Assembly (NCBI RefSeq): GCF_041435215.1
Contig: NZ_CP108394.1
Coordinates: 1,860,001 to 1,924,000 of the forward strand
Source: Streptomyces sp. NBC_01314
Lineage (GTDB): Bacteria; Actinomycetota; Actinomycetes; Streptomycetales; Streptomycetaceae
Direction of reading: 5' to 3'
Length of the DNA: 64,000 nucleotides
Below are positions 53,438 to 63,114 of the stretch, in pieces. The notes under the pieces were generated by a model. That model worked only from the letters and a program-made list of their open reading frames with translations, made no database searches and had not been told where the DNA came from. Within the stretch, counting starts at the first letter, position 1; every line of letters begins with the position of its first letter. The position numbers and the translations under genes are program-made.

Positions 53438-53974
53438 ATGAGCCAGACACATGCCCCCGCACCCTCCTGGCAGGAGGACGTGTTCACCGCGCTGAAGAAG
53501 CGCGGAGTCCAGCAGATCGCCTACGTCCCCGACTCCGGTCACTCCCACACCATCCGCGAGGCCCGACGCGACCCCGCCATCCACGACGTGGTGCTCACCA
53601 CCGAGGAGGAGGGCGTCGCCGTCGTCGGCGGAGCGTGGCTCGGCGGTCAGCGGGCGGTGCTGCTGATGCAGAGCAGCGGCGTCGGCAACTGCGTCAACAT
53701 GTTCTCCCTGCTGGAGATGGCCCGGTTCCCCTTCCTGACACTGGTGACGATGCGCGGCGAGTACGCCGAGTTCAACCCGTGGCAGGGCCCCATGGGCCGC
53801 ACCACCCAGCAGGCCCTGGAACTCATGGGCATCACCGTCCTGCGGGCCGACGACCCCGAGGACGTCGCGGAGACCGTCGAGGCCGCCCTGGACTCGGTGT
53901 TCGAGGCCGGTGAGCGCGTCGCCGTGCTCCTCGGACAGAAGCTGATCGGCCGCAAGAAGTGGGAGCGCAACTGA
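53438..53974 (+). CDS. ThDP decarboxylase, alpha (PYR-domain) subunit
   Basis: 178 residues. A stand-alone PYR domain resembling sulfopyruvate decarboxylase subunit ComD and phosphonopyruvate decarboxylase: TEEEGVAVVGGAWLGGQRAV contains the activating Glu, followed by LLMQSSGVGNCVNMFSLLEM and RGEYAEFNPWQGPMGRTT. The stop overlaps the next start (TGATG), so the two subunits are translationally coupled. Predicted to decarboxylate a 2-oxo acid to an aldehyde; substrate unknown. A 144-bp gap upstream may carry a second promoter. Confidence 0.85.
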   Translation: MSQTHAPAPSWQEDVFTALKKRGVQQIAYVPDSGHSHTIREARRDPAIHDVVLTTEEEGVAVVGGAWLGGQRAVLLMQSSGVGNCVNMFSLLEMARFPFLTLVTMRGEYAEFNPWQGPMGRTTQQALELMGITVLRADDPEDVAETVEAALDSVFEAGERVAVLLGQKLIGRKKWERN

Positions 53975-54567
53975 TGACCGCCACTCTTCCCCGCCTCGAC
54001 CGGCGCCGCTTCGTCGCCGACCTGATCGGCCGCCTCCCCGAGGACGTCCTGATCGTCACCGGCCTCGGCTCTCCCAGCTACGACGTGTTCGCCGCCGGCG
54101 ACCGCCCCGGCACCTTCTACCTCTGGGGCGCGATGGGCGCCGCCGCCCCGCTCGCCCTCGGCCTCGCCCTGGCCCGGCCGGACCGCCCGGTCGTCGCCGT
54201 CACCGGCGACGGAGAACACCTCATGGGCATCGGCGCCTTGGCCACCATCGGGGCCGTACTCCCTCCCAACCTGACGGTTGTGGTGCTGGACAACGCCCAC
54301 TTCGGCGAGACCGGTATGCAGCCCAGCCACACCGGGCTCGGCACCGACCTCGTCACCGTCGCCCAGGGCTTCGGCATCCGCGACGCCGTGCGGATCACCG
54401 ACGCCGACCGGACGGAAGACCTCGCCCTGCGTATCAAGGCGCGCGCGGCGACGACGTATGCACAGGTGCTGATCACCACCGACGAGCCGCCGCGCGCCCT
54501 GCCGCCCCGCGACGGCGTCGCCAACAAGAACTCCTTCCGCGCCGCACTCGGCCTGAGCACCTTCTAG
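53974..54567 (+). CDS. ThDP decarboxylase, beta (PP-domain) subunit
   Basis: 197 residues, ATG overlapping the alpha-subunit stop. ThDP/Mg-binding motif VAVTGDGEHLMGIGALATIG ... VVVLDNAHFGETG (GDG-x25-N type), and GLGSPSYDVFAAGDRP with LWGAMGAAAPLALGLAL. Partner of the preceding PYR subunit, as in ComDE. Product aldehyde is presumably passed to the adjacent aldehyde dehydrogenase. Confidence 0.87.
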   Translation: MTATLPRLDRRRFVADLIGRLPEDVLIVTGLGSPSYDVFAAGDRPGTFYLWGAMGAAAPLALGLALARPDRPVVAVTGDGEHLMGIGALATIGAVLPPNLTVVVLDNAHFGETGMQPSHTGLGTDLVTVAQGFGIRDAVRITDADRTEDLALRIKARAATTYAQVLITTDEPPRALPPRDGVANKNSFRAALGLSTF

Positions 54568-54580
54568 CCAAGGACTCTCC

Positions 54581-56046
54581 ATGCAGCGCTACGAGATGTT
54601 CATCGACGGGGAGAACCGGAAGCCCGGCGCGGGCGAATGGTTCCCCACCGACAACCCCTACCTGGGCACCCCATGGGCCGAGATAGCCAAGGGCACCGCG
54701 GAAGATGTCGACGACGCCGTCCGAGCCGCCCACCGCGCCCTGCACAGCGGCCCCTGGGCCGAGCTCACCGCCAGCGCCCGCGGCTCGCTGCTCCGGCGGC
54801 TCGGCGACACCATAGCCACGAACGCCCGCCGCCTCGCGGAGACCGAAGTCCGCGACAACGGCAAGCTGTTCACGGAAATGTACGGCCAACTGAACTACGT
54901 ACCCCAGTGGTTCCACTACTACGGCGGGCTCGCCGACAAGATCGAGGGCACCGTCCCCCCGTTGGAAAAAAGGGCTACTTCGCCTACACGAAGAAGGAGC
55001 CCGTCGGGGTCGTCGCGGTCATCACACCGTGGAACTCCCCGTTGTTGCTGCTGGCCTGGAAGATCGCCCCGGCCCTGGCTGCCGGCTGCACGGTGGTGGT
55101 CAAACCGTCGGAGTTCACCTCCGCCTCCACCCTCGAACTGGTCCGGCTCCTCCACGAGGCGGGGCTGCCGCCCGGTGTGGTCAACGTCGTCACCGGCTTC
55201 GGCCAGGACGTCGGCGCCGCCCTCGTCGAACACCCCCTCGTCCGCAAGATCACGTTCACCGGCTCGGACGTCACCGGCCGCCACATCAACCAGGCCGCCG
55301 CGCGCGACTTCAAGCGCGTCAGCCTCGAACTCGGCGGCAAGTCGCCCAACATCGTCTTCGCCGACGCCGACCTGGACGCCGCTGTGAACGGCACGGTCTC
55401 CGGCATCTTCGCCGCCACCGGACAGACCTGTATCGCCGGCTCCCGGCTCCTGGTGCAGCAGAGCGTGCACGACGAGGTCGTGGGCCGCCTGGTCGACCTC
55501 GCGCGCACCGCCCGGATGGGCGACCCCATGGACGAGGCCACCCAGGTCGGACCCATCACCACCCCGGCCCAGTACGCCAAGGTCCTCGACTACATCGACA
55601 TCGCGCAGCGCGAAGGCGCCCGGCTCGCCCTCGGCGGCAAGGCCGCGGACGGCGGAGGCTGGTTCGTCGAGCCGACCGTCTTCACCGGCGTAAGCAACAG
55701 CATGCGCATCGCCCAGGAGGAGGTCTTCGGTCCCGTCCTCGCCGTGATCCCCTTCCACGACGAGGACGAGGCCGTCACCCTCGCCAACGACAGCCGCTAC
55801 GGCCTCGGCGCCGGCGTCTGGACCAGCGACATCGGCCGCGCCTTCCGCATGGCCGACCGCATCCGCTCCGGCACCGTCTGGGTCAACACCTACCGCGCGG
55901 TCAGCTACCTGATGCCCTTCGGTGGCTTCAAGGACTCCGGCATCGGCCGCGAGAACGGCATCGGCGCCATCACGGCGTACCTGGAGGACAAGAGCGTCTG
56001 GATCAACACCGGCGCGGCCACCGGCAACCCGTTCGTCCTGCGCTGA
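54581..56046 (+). pseudogene. Aldehyde dehydrogenase, frameshifted in an A tract
   Basis: The first frame (MQRYEMFIDGENRKPGAGEW to KIEGTVPPLEK) is correct until the six-A run at 54966-54971; the expected LEKKGYFAYTKKEPVGVV then lies in a shifted frame to the stop at 56046. One extra A restores a 488-residue protein. All ALDH elements are present across the break: ITPWNSPLLLLAWKIAPALA, LELGGKSPN (general-base Glu), FAATGQTCIAGSRLL (nucleophile Cys), EEVFGPVLAVIPF and MPFGGFKDSGIGRENG. It may be a true mutation, a sequencing error, or rescued by slippage. Confidence 0.85.
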
Positions 56047-56094
56047 AAGGCCCCCAAGGACATCTCCCCGGCGACAAGAGCAACGGAGCTTCCC

Positions 56095-57459
56095 ATGTCG
56101 CAGTCCAGCACCCCCGTCCCCGCACCGACCCGGGTCACCGCCAACGTCATACGCGGCTGTCTGGGCAACCTCGTCGAGTGGTACGACTGGTTCGTCTACG
56201 CCACATTCAGCGTCTACTTCGCATCCGTATTCTTCCCCAAGGGCAACCAGACGGCCCAACTCCTGTCCACAGCAGTCGTCTTCGCCGTCGGGTTTCTGAT
56301 GCGCCCCCTCGGCGGCTGGCTGCTCGGCGCATACGCCGACCGGCACGGCCGCCGCCGGGCACTGACCCTGTCGGTCACACTCATGAGCATCGGCTCGCTG
56401 ACCATCGCCTTCACCCCCTCCCACGACGCCATCGGCCTCTGGGCACCGGCCCTCCTGGTGCTGGCCAGGCTCACCCAAGGGCTTTCCGTCGGCGGCGAGT
56501 TCGGCTCCAGCGCCTCCTACCTCGCCGAGATCGCCCCGCCCGGCCGACGGGGCTTCTACTCCAGCTTCCAGTACGTGTCCATCGTGCTCGGCCAGCTCGC
56601 CGCGCTGCTCGTGATGATCGTGCTGCAGAACCTGCTGACCGAGCAGCAGTTGCAGAGCTGGGGCTGGCGCATCCCCTTCGTGATCGGCGCCGTCTCCGGT
56701 CTGGTCGTGATGTACCTGCGCCGCACCATGGAGGAGTCGCGGCACTTCCAGGAGGAACAGGCGAAAGCCGCCCTGCAGGATCCGGCCGTCAAGGAGCGCA
56801 AGGGGGTGCGGGCCCTGTTCGCCGAGTACCCACGCCAGCTGATCGCCGTCTTCGGACTGGCCATCGGCGGCACCGTCGCCTTCTACACCTACACCACATA
56901 CCTTCAGAAGTACCTGGTGAACACTGCGGGCATCCCCAAGTCGACGGTGTCCGTCATCGGCTTCGCCGCCCTGTTCGTCTACATGCTGCTCCAGCCGGTG
57001 GCCGGCCATCTGTCCGACCGCGTCGGACGACGCCCGGTGATGTTCGTCTTCTCCGTCGGCGGCATGCTGCTCACCGTCCCGATCATGACCGTCCTCGGCC
57101 ACACCGGTAATCCGTGGATCGCCTTCCTGCTGATGACGATCGCCCTCACCTTCGTGACCTGCTACTCGGCCCTGGCCGCCATCATCAAGGCGGAAATGTT
57201 CCCCACCAAGGTCCGGGCCCTGGGCGTCGGCCTCCCGCACGCCCTGGTCACCGCCACCTTCGGCGGGATGACGGAACCCATCGCGCTGGGCCTGAAGAAC
57301 AGCGGCCACGAGACGGTCTTCTTCTGGTACGTCACCGGGTGCATCGCGCTGACCTTCGTGGCCACACTCCTCGTACGCGAGCCGTCCCGCACATCGCTTC
57401 TTGAGACCGCCGAAGCCCCCGCTTCCCGTCCGCTGCCAAAGACAGCACCGCTCACCTGA
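56095..57459 (+). CDS. MHS-family (MFS) metabolite:H+ symporter
   Basis: 454 residues, 12 predicted TM helices. Family motifs: NLVEWYDWFVYATFSVYFAS, GFLMRPLGGWLLGAYADRHG with RRRALTLSV (MFS loop 2-3) and GLSVGGEFGSSASYLAE. The MHS family includes alpha-ketoglutarate, citrate and other carboxylate symporters, matching uptake of the pathway substrate. 48 bp after the ALDH stop. Confidence 0.92.
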   Translation: MSQSSTPVPAPTRVTANVIRGCLGNLVEWYDWFVYATFSVYFASVFFPKGNQTAQLLSTAVVFAVGFLMRPLGGWLLGAYADRHGRRRALTLSVTLMSIGSLTIAFTPSHDAIGLWAPALLVLARLTQGLSVGGEFGSSASYLAEIAPPGRRGFYSSFQYVSIVLGQLAALLVMIVLQNLLTEQQLQSWGWRIPFVIGAVSGLVVMYLRRTMEESRHFQEEQAKAALQDPAVKERKGVRALFAEYPRQLIAVFGLAIGGTVAFYTYTTYLQKYLVNTAGIPKSTVSVIGFAALFVYMLLQPVAGHLSDRVGRRPVMFVFSVGGMLLTVPIMTVLGHTGNPWIAFLLMTIALTFVTCYSALAAIIKAEMFPTKVRALGVGLPHALVTATFGGMTEPIALGLKNSGHETVFFWYVTGCIALTFVATLLVREPSRTSLLETAEAPASRPLPKTAPLT

Positions 57460-57501
57460 TCACAGCCCAGCCGCACGCAAGACCTCAAGGACAGAAGGAC
57501 G

Positions 57502-58371
57502 ATGCAGCCCACCCCACCCCCGCTCAGCACCTACGTGGAGTCGTGGACTCCTGGGCCCATCGAGGAGCAGGACCCGCTGGGCGTCGGCCCGGCGGCGGCC
57601 CTGTCGGCCGTCCTGGACCTGCCCGCCCCCACCGTGAAGGCCGGCGACCCGCTGCCCCCGCTGTGGCAGTGGCTCTACTTCCTGCACTGGCCCGCCGGGC
57701 AGGAACTCGGCACCGACGGCCACCCGTCGAACGGCCGTTTCCTGCCGCCCCTGCCCCACCGGCAGCGCATGTGGGCCGGCGGCCGCTGCGAAATCACCGA
57801 GCCGCTCCGCCTCGGCGAACCCGCCGAACGCGTCAGCTCCCTCGCTTCCGTGACCGCCAAGCGGGGACGCACCGGGGAGATGCTGTTCGTCACCGAACGC
57901 CGCGAATTCCGCCAGCACGGGCGGACCTGCCTCGTGGAGGAGCAGGACATCGTCTACCGGTCCGGACGCAGCGCCGGACAACACCCGCCCGCCGTCGACC
58001 AGTCAGCCCACCCCCACGCGGACGAGCCGTGGCAGCTTGACCTGCGCCCTGACCCTGCCCTGCTCTTCCGCTTCAGCGCCCTCACCTCGAACGCCCACCG
58101 CATCCACTACGACGCCCCGTACTGCCGGGACGAGGAGGGCTATCCCGGACTCGTCGTCCACGGCCCCCTGCTGGCCCTGTTGATGCTGGAACTCGCCCGC
58201 CGTCACGCCCCCGACCGGCAGGTGCGCTCCCTGTCGTACCGGCTGCGTCGGCCGGTGTTCGCCGGCGAACACCTCGTGGCCTGCGGCACGCCCCACGGCG
58301 ACCGCGCCGAACTGCGCGTTGCCACCCATCGGGAGGAACGGCACGCCGAGGCGGAGGTGACCTTCGCATGA
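57502..58371 (+). CDS. HTD2/MaoC-like acyl-CoA hydratase (mesaconyl/itaconyl-CoA type)
   Basis: 289 residues. Double hot-dog protein: N-terminal half with PHRQRMWAGGRCEITEPLRL, C-terminal hot dog with FRFSALTSNAHRIHYDAPYC (His/Asp active-site block) and GYPGLVVHGPLLALLMLELA, the pattern of mesaconyl-C4-CoA hydratase and itaconyl-CoA hydratase-like proteins. Would hydrate an enoyl-CoA to the 3-hydroxyacyl or citramalyl-type CoA that the downstream lyase cleaves. The stop overlaps the lyase start (ATGA). Confidence 0.85.
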   Translation: MQPTPPPLSTYVESWTPGPIEEQDPLGVGPAAALSAVLDLPAPTVKAGDPLPPLWQWLYFLHWPAGQELGTDGHPSNGRFLPPLPHRQRMWAGGRCEITEPLRLGEPAERVSSLASVTAKRGRTGEMLFVTERREFRQHGRTCLVEEQDIVYRSGRSAGQHPPAVDQSAHPHADEPWQLDLRPDPALLFRFSALTSNAHRIHYDAPYCRDEEGYPGLVVHGPLLALLMLELARRHAPDRQVRSLSYRLRRPVFAGEHLVACGTPHGDRAELRVATHREERHAEAEVTFA

Positions 58372-59192
58372 CCCCGGTCTTCTCCGCTCGCAGCCTCCTC
58401 TTCGTGCCGGGACACCGGCCCGACCGCTTCGACAAGGCTGCCTCCTCCGGCGCCGACGTGGTGATCATCGACCTTGAGGACGCGGTCGCCGCCGAGGAAA
58501 AGGACCGCGCCCGCGACAACGCCGCAGCCTGGCTCGCCCTGGGCAACCGCGCGATCGTACGGATCAACGCGCCCGGGACCCCGTGGTCCGAGGCCGACCT
58601 GCGCATGGCGGCCGACCACGGCTGCCCGGTCATGGTGCCCAAGGCGGAGGACTCCGCCGTACTGGCCGACCTTGCTGCCCGGACGGCCGGCCGATGCGAC
58701 CTCGTCCCACTCGTCGAGACCGCACTCGGCGTGGAACGGGCGCGCGAGGTGTGCGCCGCGCCGGGCGTCGCCCGTGCCGCCTTCGGCAACGTCGACCTGG
58801 CCGCCCAGCTCGGCATCGCCCAGGACGATCACACGGCCCTGGCCTACGCACGCTCCCGACTGGTCGTCGCCTCGGCCGCGGCGGGCATCTCCCCACCCAT
58901 CGACGGCGTCACCACCGCCGTACGGGACATGGACACGCTCTCCGCCGACATCGCCCACGCCCGACGGCTGGGCTTCACAGGCAAACTCTGCGTCCATCCG
59001 TACCAACTCCCCCGAGTGGCCGAGGGGTTCGCGCCCTCGGCCGAGGAAATGCGGTGGGCACGCACGGTCCTCGGCGCCGGGGACTCGGTCACCACGGTCG
59101 ACGGGCAGATGGTCGACAAGCCGGTGCTGGAACGCGCACGACGCGTCCTGGCACAGGCCCACGGACCGCACGGACCGCACCCCGCAACCTGA
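58368..59192 (+). CDS. CitE-like CoA-ester lyase
   Basis: 274 residues. HpcH/HpaI-citrate lyase beta family: RSLLFVPGHRPDRFDKAASS, VVIIDLEDAVAAEEKDRAR (metal-binding Asp/Glu), NRAIVRINAPGTPW (substrate Arg), VPLVETALGVERARE and LCVHPYQLPRVAEGF. No citrate lyase alpha or gamma genes are present, so this is the stand-alone type acting on malyl-, citramalyl- or related CoA esters, cleaving to acyl-CoA plus a 2-oxo acid. Last gene of the rightward arm. Confidence 0.92.
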   Translation: MTPVFSARSLLFVPGHRPDRFDKAASSGADVVIIDLEDAVAAEEKDRARDNAAAWLALGNRAIVRINAPGTPWSEADLRMAADHGCPVMVPKAEDSAVLADLAARTAGRCDLVPLVETALGVERAREVCAAPGVARAAFGNVDLAAQLGIAQDDHTALAYARSRLVVASAAAGISPPIDGVTTAVRDMDTLSADIAHARRLGFTGKLCVHPYQLPRVAEGFAPSAEEMRWARTVLGAGDSVTTVDGQMVDKPVLERARRVLAQAHGPHGPHPAT

Positions 59193-59626
59193 CAGGGCTG
59201 GTGCTCCGAGCGCGGGTGCGACGAAGTTCGACGCACGTGCCGGGCCGCGGCGGTGGAGTCGGTGTGGTCCACGTGTGCTTGCGCCGCCTCGCTCGTGAGG
59301 CTGAGTGTGGCCAGGTGGCCGGGACCGCATACTGCCCCTCGCGACGGGCGTGGTCCAAGGACGGGTTCCAGGCACCATCTTTGGGAGCCCGTCCTGAGGA
59401 TCGGTGAGTTGCGCCGCCTCTCATTGTGAGACGAGATCGGACCTTCTCCGTATAAATGGCTTGCCCTTTAATGGTGCCCACTCCACGCCGGCGCCCCGGC
59501 CCATCGCCTCTCGGGAATTCCAGCATTCAGAGAACGTGATTTGGGCCAGAAGTCCAGAACGAGACCGCAAGCCAAGCAGTCTACGGCTGAGGCGCGCCGG
59601 CACTCTTCCCTGCCCGGAGGAATTCC
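59193..59626. other. Intergenic region between catabolic operon and permease
   Basis: 434 bp without a gene. Contains the hairpin at 59359-59394 and an AT-rich patch with TATAAA at 59451; TTGTGA at 59424 lies too far (21 bp) for a standard -35. Promoter of the permease presumably lies here. Confidence 0.45.
59359..59394 (+). terminator. Likely terminator of the catabolic operon
   Basis: Stem GGACGGGTTCC pairing with GGGAGCCCGTCC (one G-T wobble, about 11 bp) around a loop of about 13 nt, 167 bp after the CitE-like stop. No long T-tract. Confidence 0.5.
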
Positions 59627-61156
59627 ATGAGCCATCCGTCGTCAACTCCACCCGACCTCGTTCCATCCCTTCCGGGGTCATCCAGCTCTCCACCGGAAGG
59701 GGGGTCGGCCACGGAAGGGTCGGGATATCGCAAAGCCCTGAAAAATCGTCAGATCCAGATGATCGCGATCGGTGGCGCCATCGGAACGGGTCTCTTCATG
59801 GGGGCCGGCGGACGCCTGAACCAGGCGGGTCCGTCCCTCATCCTCATCTACGCCGTCTGCGGGTTCTTCGCTTTCCTCATGCTTCGGGCGATGGGCGAAC
59901 TGATTCTGCACCGTCCGTCATCCGGGTCGTTCGTCTCGTACGCCCGTGAGTTCTACGGCGAGAAGGCGGCGTACACCGCCGGCTGGCTGTACTGGCTCAA
60001 CTGGGCGATGACCTCCATCGTGGATGTGACGGCGGCGGCTCTGTACATGAACTTCTTCAAGAAGTACTGGGAGCCGATCTCCTCGGTCCCTCAGTGGGTG
60101 TGGGCCCTGACCGCCCTGGTCGTGGTGCTGGCGCTGAACCTGTTGTCCGTCAAGGTGTTCGGTGAGATGGAGTTCTGGTTCGCCCTGATCAAGGTGCTGG
60201 CGCTGGTGGCCTTCCTGGTCGTCGGGACGCTGTTCGTGGTCTTCGGGACTCCCGTCGACGGCCACGAGGTCGGTTTCAGCATCATCGGTGACCACGGAGG
60301 GCTGGTTCCCAACGGAGTGCTGCAGGCGGTCGTCCTCGTCCAGGGTGTGATGTTCGCCTACGCAGGAATCGAACTCCTCGGCACGGCCGCGGGCGAGACC
60401 AAGGAGCCGGGAAAGATCATTCCGAGGGCGATCAACTCCGTCATTCTACGCATCGCGATCTTCTACGTCGGATCGGTCCTTCTGCTGACCCTGCTCCTGC
60501 CGTACACGGCCTATCAGGCCGGAACCAGCCCGTTCGTCACGTTCTTCGGCTCCATCGGAGTCAGCGGCGTCGATGCGATCATGAACCTGGTGGTTCTCAC
60601 AGCCGCTTTGTCGTCGCTCAACGCGGGTCTCTATTCCACCGGCCGCATCCTGCACTCCATGGCCAAGAACGGTTCGGCGCCCCGCTACGCCGCACGCATG
60701 ACCCCGTCAGGCGTGCCCTACGGCGGAATAGCGCTCACCGCCATCGTGACACTGGTGGGAGTCGCTTTGAATGCTGTCGTTCCATCCCAGGCATTCGAGA
60801 TCGTCCTCAACATCGCCTCTCTGGGCATCCTGGCAAGCTGGGGAACGATCGTGCTCTGCCAGTTGAAGCTGTACCGAATGGCTGAACAGGGAAGGGTGGA
60901 ACGGCCTAAGTTCCGGCTGTTCGGAGCCCCGTACACCTCGTATCTGACTCTTGCCTTCCTTGCCGCCGTGCTCGTACTCATCGGACTCGACTATCCGATC
61001 GGTACCTATACGATGTTCTCCCTCCTGCTCGTCATTCCCGCACTCGTCGGTGGGTGGTTTCTCTGCCGTGACCGCATCGCCCTGATAGCGAGTCAGAGGA
61101 GGGGGCACGACAGCCAGGGCGACTTCAAGTTCCCGGTAGGAGCGGGCTGTCGGTGA
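59627..61156 (+). CDS. Amino-acid permease (APC family) with IS-derived C-terminus
   Basis: 509 residues; GGAGG precedes the ATG. Twelve TM helices with the amino-acid permease signature [60 protein letters not shown] and [20 protein letters not shown], closest in pattern to the GABA/aromatic/asparagine permease branch. The frame enters the ISAs1 element at about 61115, so the last 13-14 residues ([11 protein letters not shown]) come from IS DNA and replace the native tail. All TM helices are retained, so transport may persist. Confidence 0.9.
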   Translation: MSHPSSTPPDLVPSLPGSSSSPPEGGSATEGSGYRKALKNRQIQMIAIGGAIGTGLFMGAGGRLNQAGPSLILIYAVCGFFAFLMLRAMGELILHRPSSGSFVSYAREFYGEKAAYTAGWLYWLNWAMTSIVDVTAAALYMNFFKKYWEPISSVPQWVWALTALVVVLALNLLSVKVFGEMEFWFALIKVLALVAFLVVGTLFVVFGTPVDGHEVGFSIIGDHGGLVPNGVLQAVVLVQGVMFAYAGIELLGTAAGETKEPGKIIPRAINSVILRIAIFYVGSVLLLTLLLPYTAYQAGTSPFVTFFGSIGVSGVDAIMNLVVLTAALSSLNAGLYSTGRILHSMAKNGSAPRYAARMTPSGVPYGGIALTAIVTLVGVALNAVVPSQAFEIVLNIASLGILASWGTIVLCQLKLYRMAEQGRVERPKFRLFGAPYTSYLTLAFLAAVLVLIGLDYPIGTYTMFSLLLVIPALVGGWFLCRDRIALIASQRRGHDSQGDFKFPVGAGCR

Positions 61157-62384
61157 TGCCCCAGATCCAGACGGCGTGTTCGGGTGCGTCCCGGATCGCT
61201 CGGGTGGTCTTGGCGATGTTGTCGGCTCCCAGCAGCCGCAGCCTGCCGATGGCCAGGTTCCGCAAAGTGGCCATCGCCCGCGGCGCGTTGCCGGTGTGGA
61301 CGGTGGATGCATCCTCGGCGAACACCACATCTCTGACATGGTGGCTGGAATTTTCGATTCCCCAGTGCCCACGCACATATCCGCCCAGGTCAGCGGGGCT
61401 GGCCTGGTGGGTATCGAGGCTGGTGACGGCGTAGACCGTCTCCCGGGTCTGCCGCTTGCCGCTCTCCTGACGCCGCCGGTGGATGCGCAAGGCCAGCCGC
61501 GCTTTGGGGAAGGCGATCCCGCCCAGGTTCGCCGCGATGGCCATGGTCTTGACCGAGCGGGACTCCCTCCGCCCGTGCCCGGCCTGGGAGACGGTGTGGG
61601 CCACGGGCACCTGCCCCCACGGCAGGGCCCTGACCTGGGCCGACGCGGTCGGCTGATTTCCCTTGATCACCGCGATGTAGTGGGCTTTCTTCTCCTGCAC
61701 CAGCCAGCGCACCTGGTCCTTGACGCTGTGCAGAGCGTCGAAGGTGACCACGGTGCCGGTCAGATCGAGCGGTTCCAGCAGCGGGCGGAAGGCGGCTGTC
61801 TCGTTGGTCTTGGCCCCCACCTCGCGCTGGGCCAGGGTGACGGTGGGGGCGTGGGTGACGGCGGACAGCAGGTGCCGGTGGCGCTGCTGGCGATGCGCGG
61901 AGCCGGACAGTGCCTTGCCGTCCACCGCGATCGCCGGCCGTGGCGCGAAGCCGGTGGCGCCGACGGCGGTGTGGTCGCGTTCGGCCAGGTAGGCGCCGAT
62001 CGCGGCGTCCAGGGCATCGCCGTCGAGGGCGGCCAGGAGCCGGGTGAAGGTGGCATGGGACGGGGCGCGGCGACGTCCGGGCAGGTGGCGGCGGATACCG
62101 AGCAGCTCCAACACCGTGATGGTGGCGCGCTGTCCCCACTCGGTGATCTCGGTGATGGTCCGGGCGCCGGAGACGACTGCGCAGGCACAGATCAGCAGCA
62201 GGCCGACCAGGGGATACCACCGTCCGCGACGTGAACGCGGGTCGGGTACGCGCTGGAGGTAGGCGCGCAGGCGGCCGGTGTCGTGCTGGTAGAGGGGACC
62301 CAGTTTCGCCAGAACGGCAGGGACCGGGGAGGATGGAGCGGCAGGCACGGGACCTCGATGTGATCAGCTGGCGTAGACACCCTG
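61115..62384 (-). mobile_element. ISAs1-family element
   Basis: Terminal CAGGGCGACTT (61115) and, reversed, CAGGGTGTCTA at 62384 are short imperfect inverted ends of the ISAs1 type, enclosing one intact transposase. About 1270 bp. Flanking duplication not identified. Confidence 0.75.
61125..62348 (-). CDS. ISAs1-family transposase
   Basis: 407 residues, complete. N-terminal DUF with [20 protein letters not shown], the first catalytic block [16 protein letters not shown] (Asp), [17 protein letters not shown] (Asp), and [20 protein letters not shown] (Glu) typical of ISAs1/H-repeat transposases. Convergent overlap with the permease 3' end. Confidence 0.94.
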   Translation of the reverse strand: MPAAPSSPVPAVLAKLGPLYQHDTGRLRAYLQRVPDPRSRRGRWYPLVGLLLICACAVVSGARTITEITEWGQRATITVLELLGIRRHLPGRRRAPSHATFTRLLAALDGDALDAAIGAYLAERDHTAVGATGFAPRPAIAVDGKALSGSAHRQQRHRHLLSAVTHAPTVTLAQREVGAKTNETAAFRPLLEPLDLTGTVVTFDALHSVKDQVRWLVQEKKAHYIAVIKGNQPTASAQVRALPWGQVPVAHTVSQAGHGRRESRSVKTMAIAANLGGIAFPKARLALRIHRRRQESGKRQTRETVYAVTSLDTHQASPADLGGYVRGHWGIENSSHHVRDVVFAEDASTVHTGNAPRAMATLRNLAIGRLRLLGADNIAKTTRAIRDAPEHAVWIWGITDSPLLPGT

Positions 62385-63114
62385 ATGATCACCGGTCTCG
62401 TGCCTGTGCTGTTGCCACGTCAACTCCCGCTGGGCGCGGACGATCTACGCGATCCCGGAACTTGCAACCGCCCTGCACGACAGCCGGGTCGCGCCCGTCG
62501 GCGTACCGGCCCAATCGGCGGGATTCGATTCCTCCGGTACGACCTGATTCCCTCGGTTCGTCGCCGCGGTGAGACCCATCACGGCGGTGGGCGGTTGTGT
62601 GCCTCGACCGGGGCACGCAACCGCCCTTCCCGTTCCGATCCCGACCGGCAGCGAGCAGGGACTCGGCGAGGCCCGGGGGCTGGTCGTCCCGTCGGCGAAG
62701 CCACCGACCGAACCACGAACGCCCAGCGCCGAAGGCGCCGCCACCCCATGTCCATACGGGCGCGGAACAACGCGTCTGCGCGCAGGCTCTCAGGACGACG
62801 CGAGAGCTGTCCGAGGCCGACGCGAAGGCCGAGCCGGTCATAATAGGTGCTCTTTCCGGCCGTCCGTCGTCACCGAGGCCCAATCGGAAACCCGCTGGCA
62901 GGCCACGCTCTGCCCAGTGCCCGAGTGCGGACTTCCGGACTGTTCACGAGGCGGAGGCTGCCGGGCCGGACCTTTTGTCCCGAGGGCTCCCGTCCGACAG
63001 GACGGCCCCGTCGACGGTGACGTCGACGGGGCCGTTGCGGTTCGTGCGGGGTCGGTCCTGTGGCGGCTGGACGTCGCGGCCAGCACGGCCGACGTCGTCT
63101 CGGGGCCTGAGCCG
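62385..63114. other. 730-bp stretch without a supportable gene
   Basis: Codon statistics are poor in all frames and no family motif is seen. It includes the hairpin at 62589-62626. It may be decayed DNA adjacent to the IS. Confidence 0.5.
62589..62626. terminator. Strong stem-loop in gene-poor region
   Basis: 15-bp stem with one mismatch: GGGCGGTTGTGTGCC (62589-62603) and GGCACGCAACCGCCC (62612-62626), 8-nt loop. Possibly a surviving terminator of a lost gene, or for leftward read-through from 63115. Confidence 0.55.
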
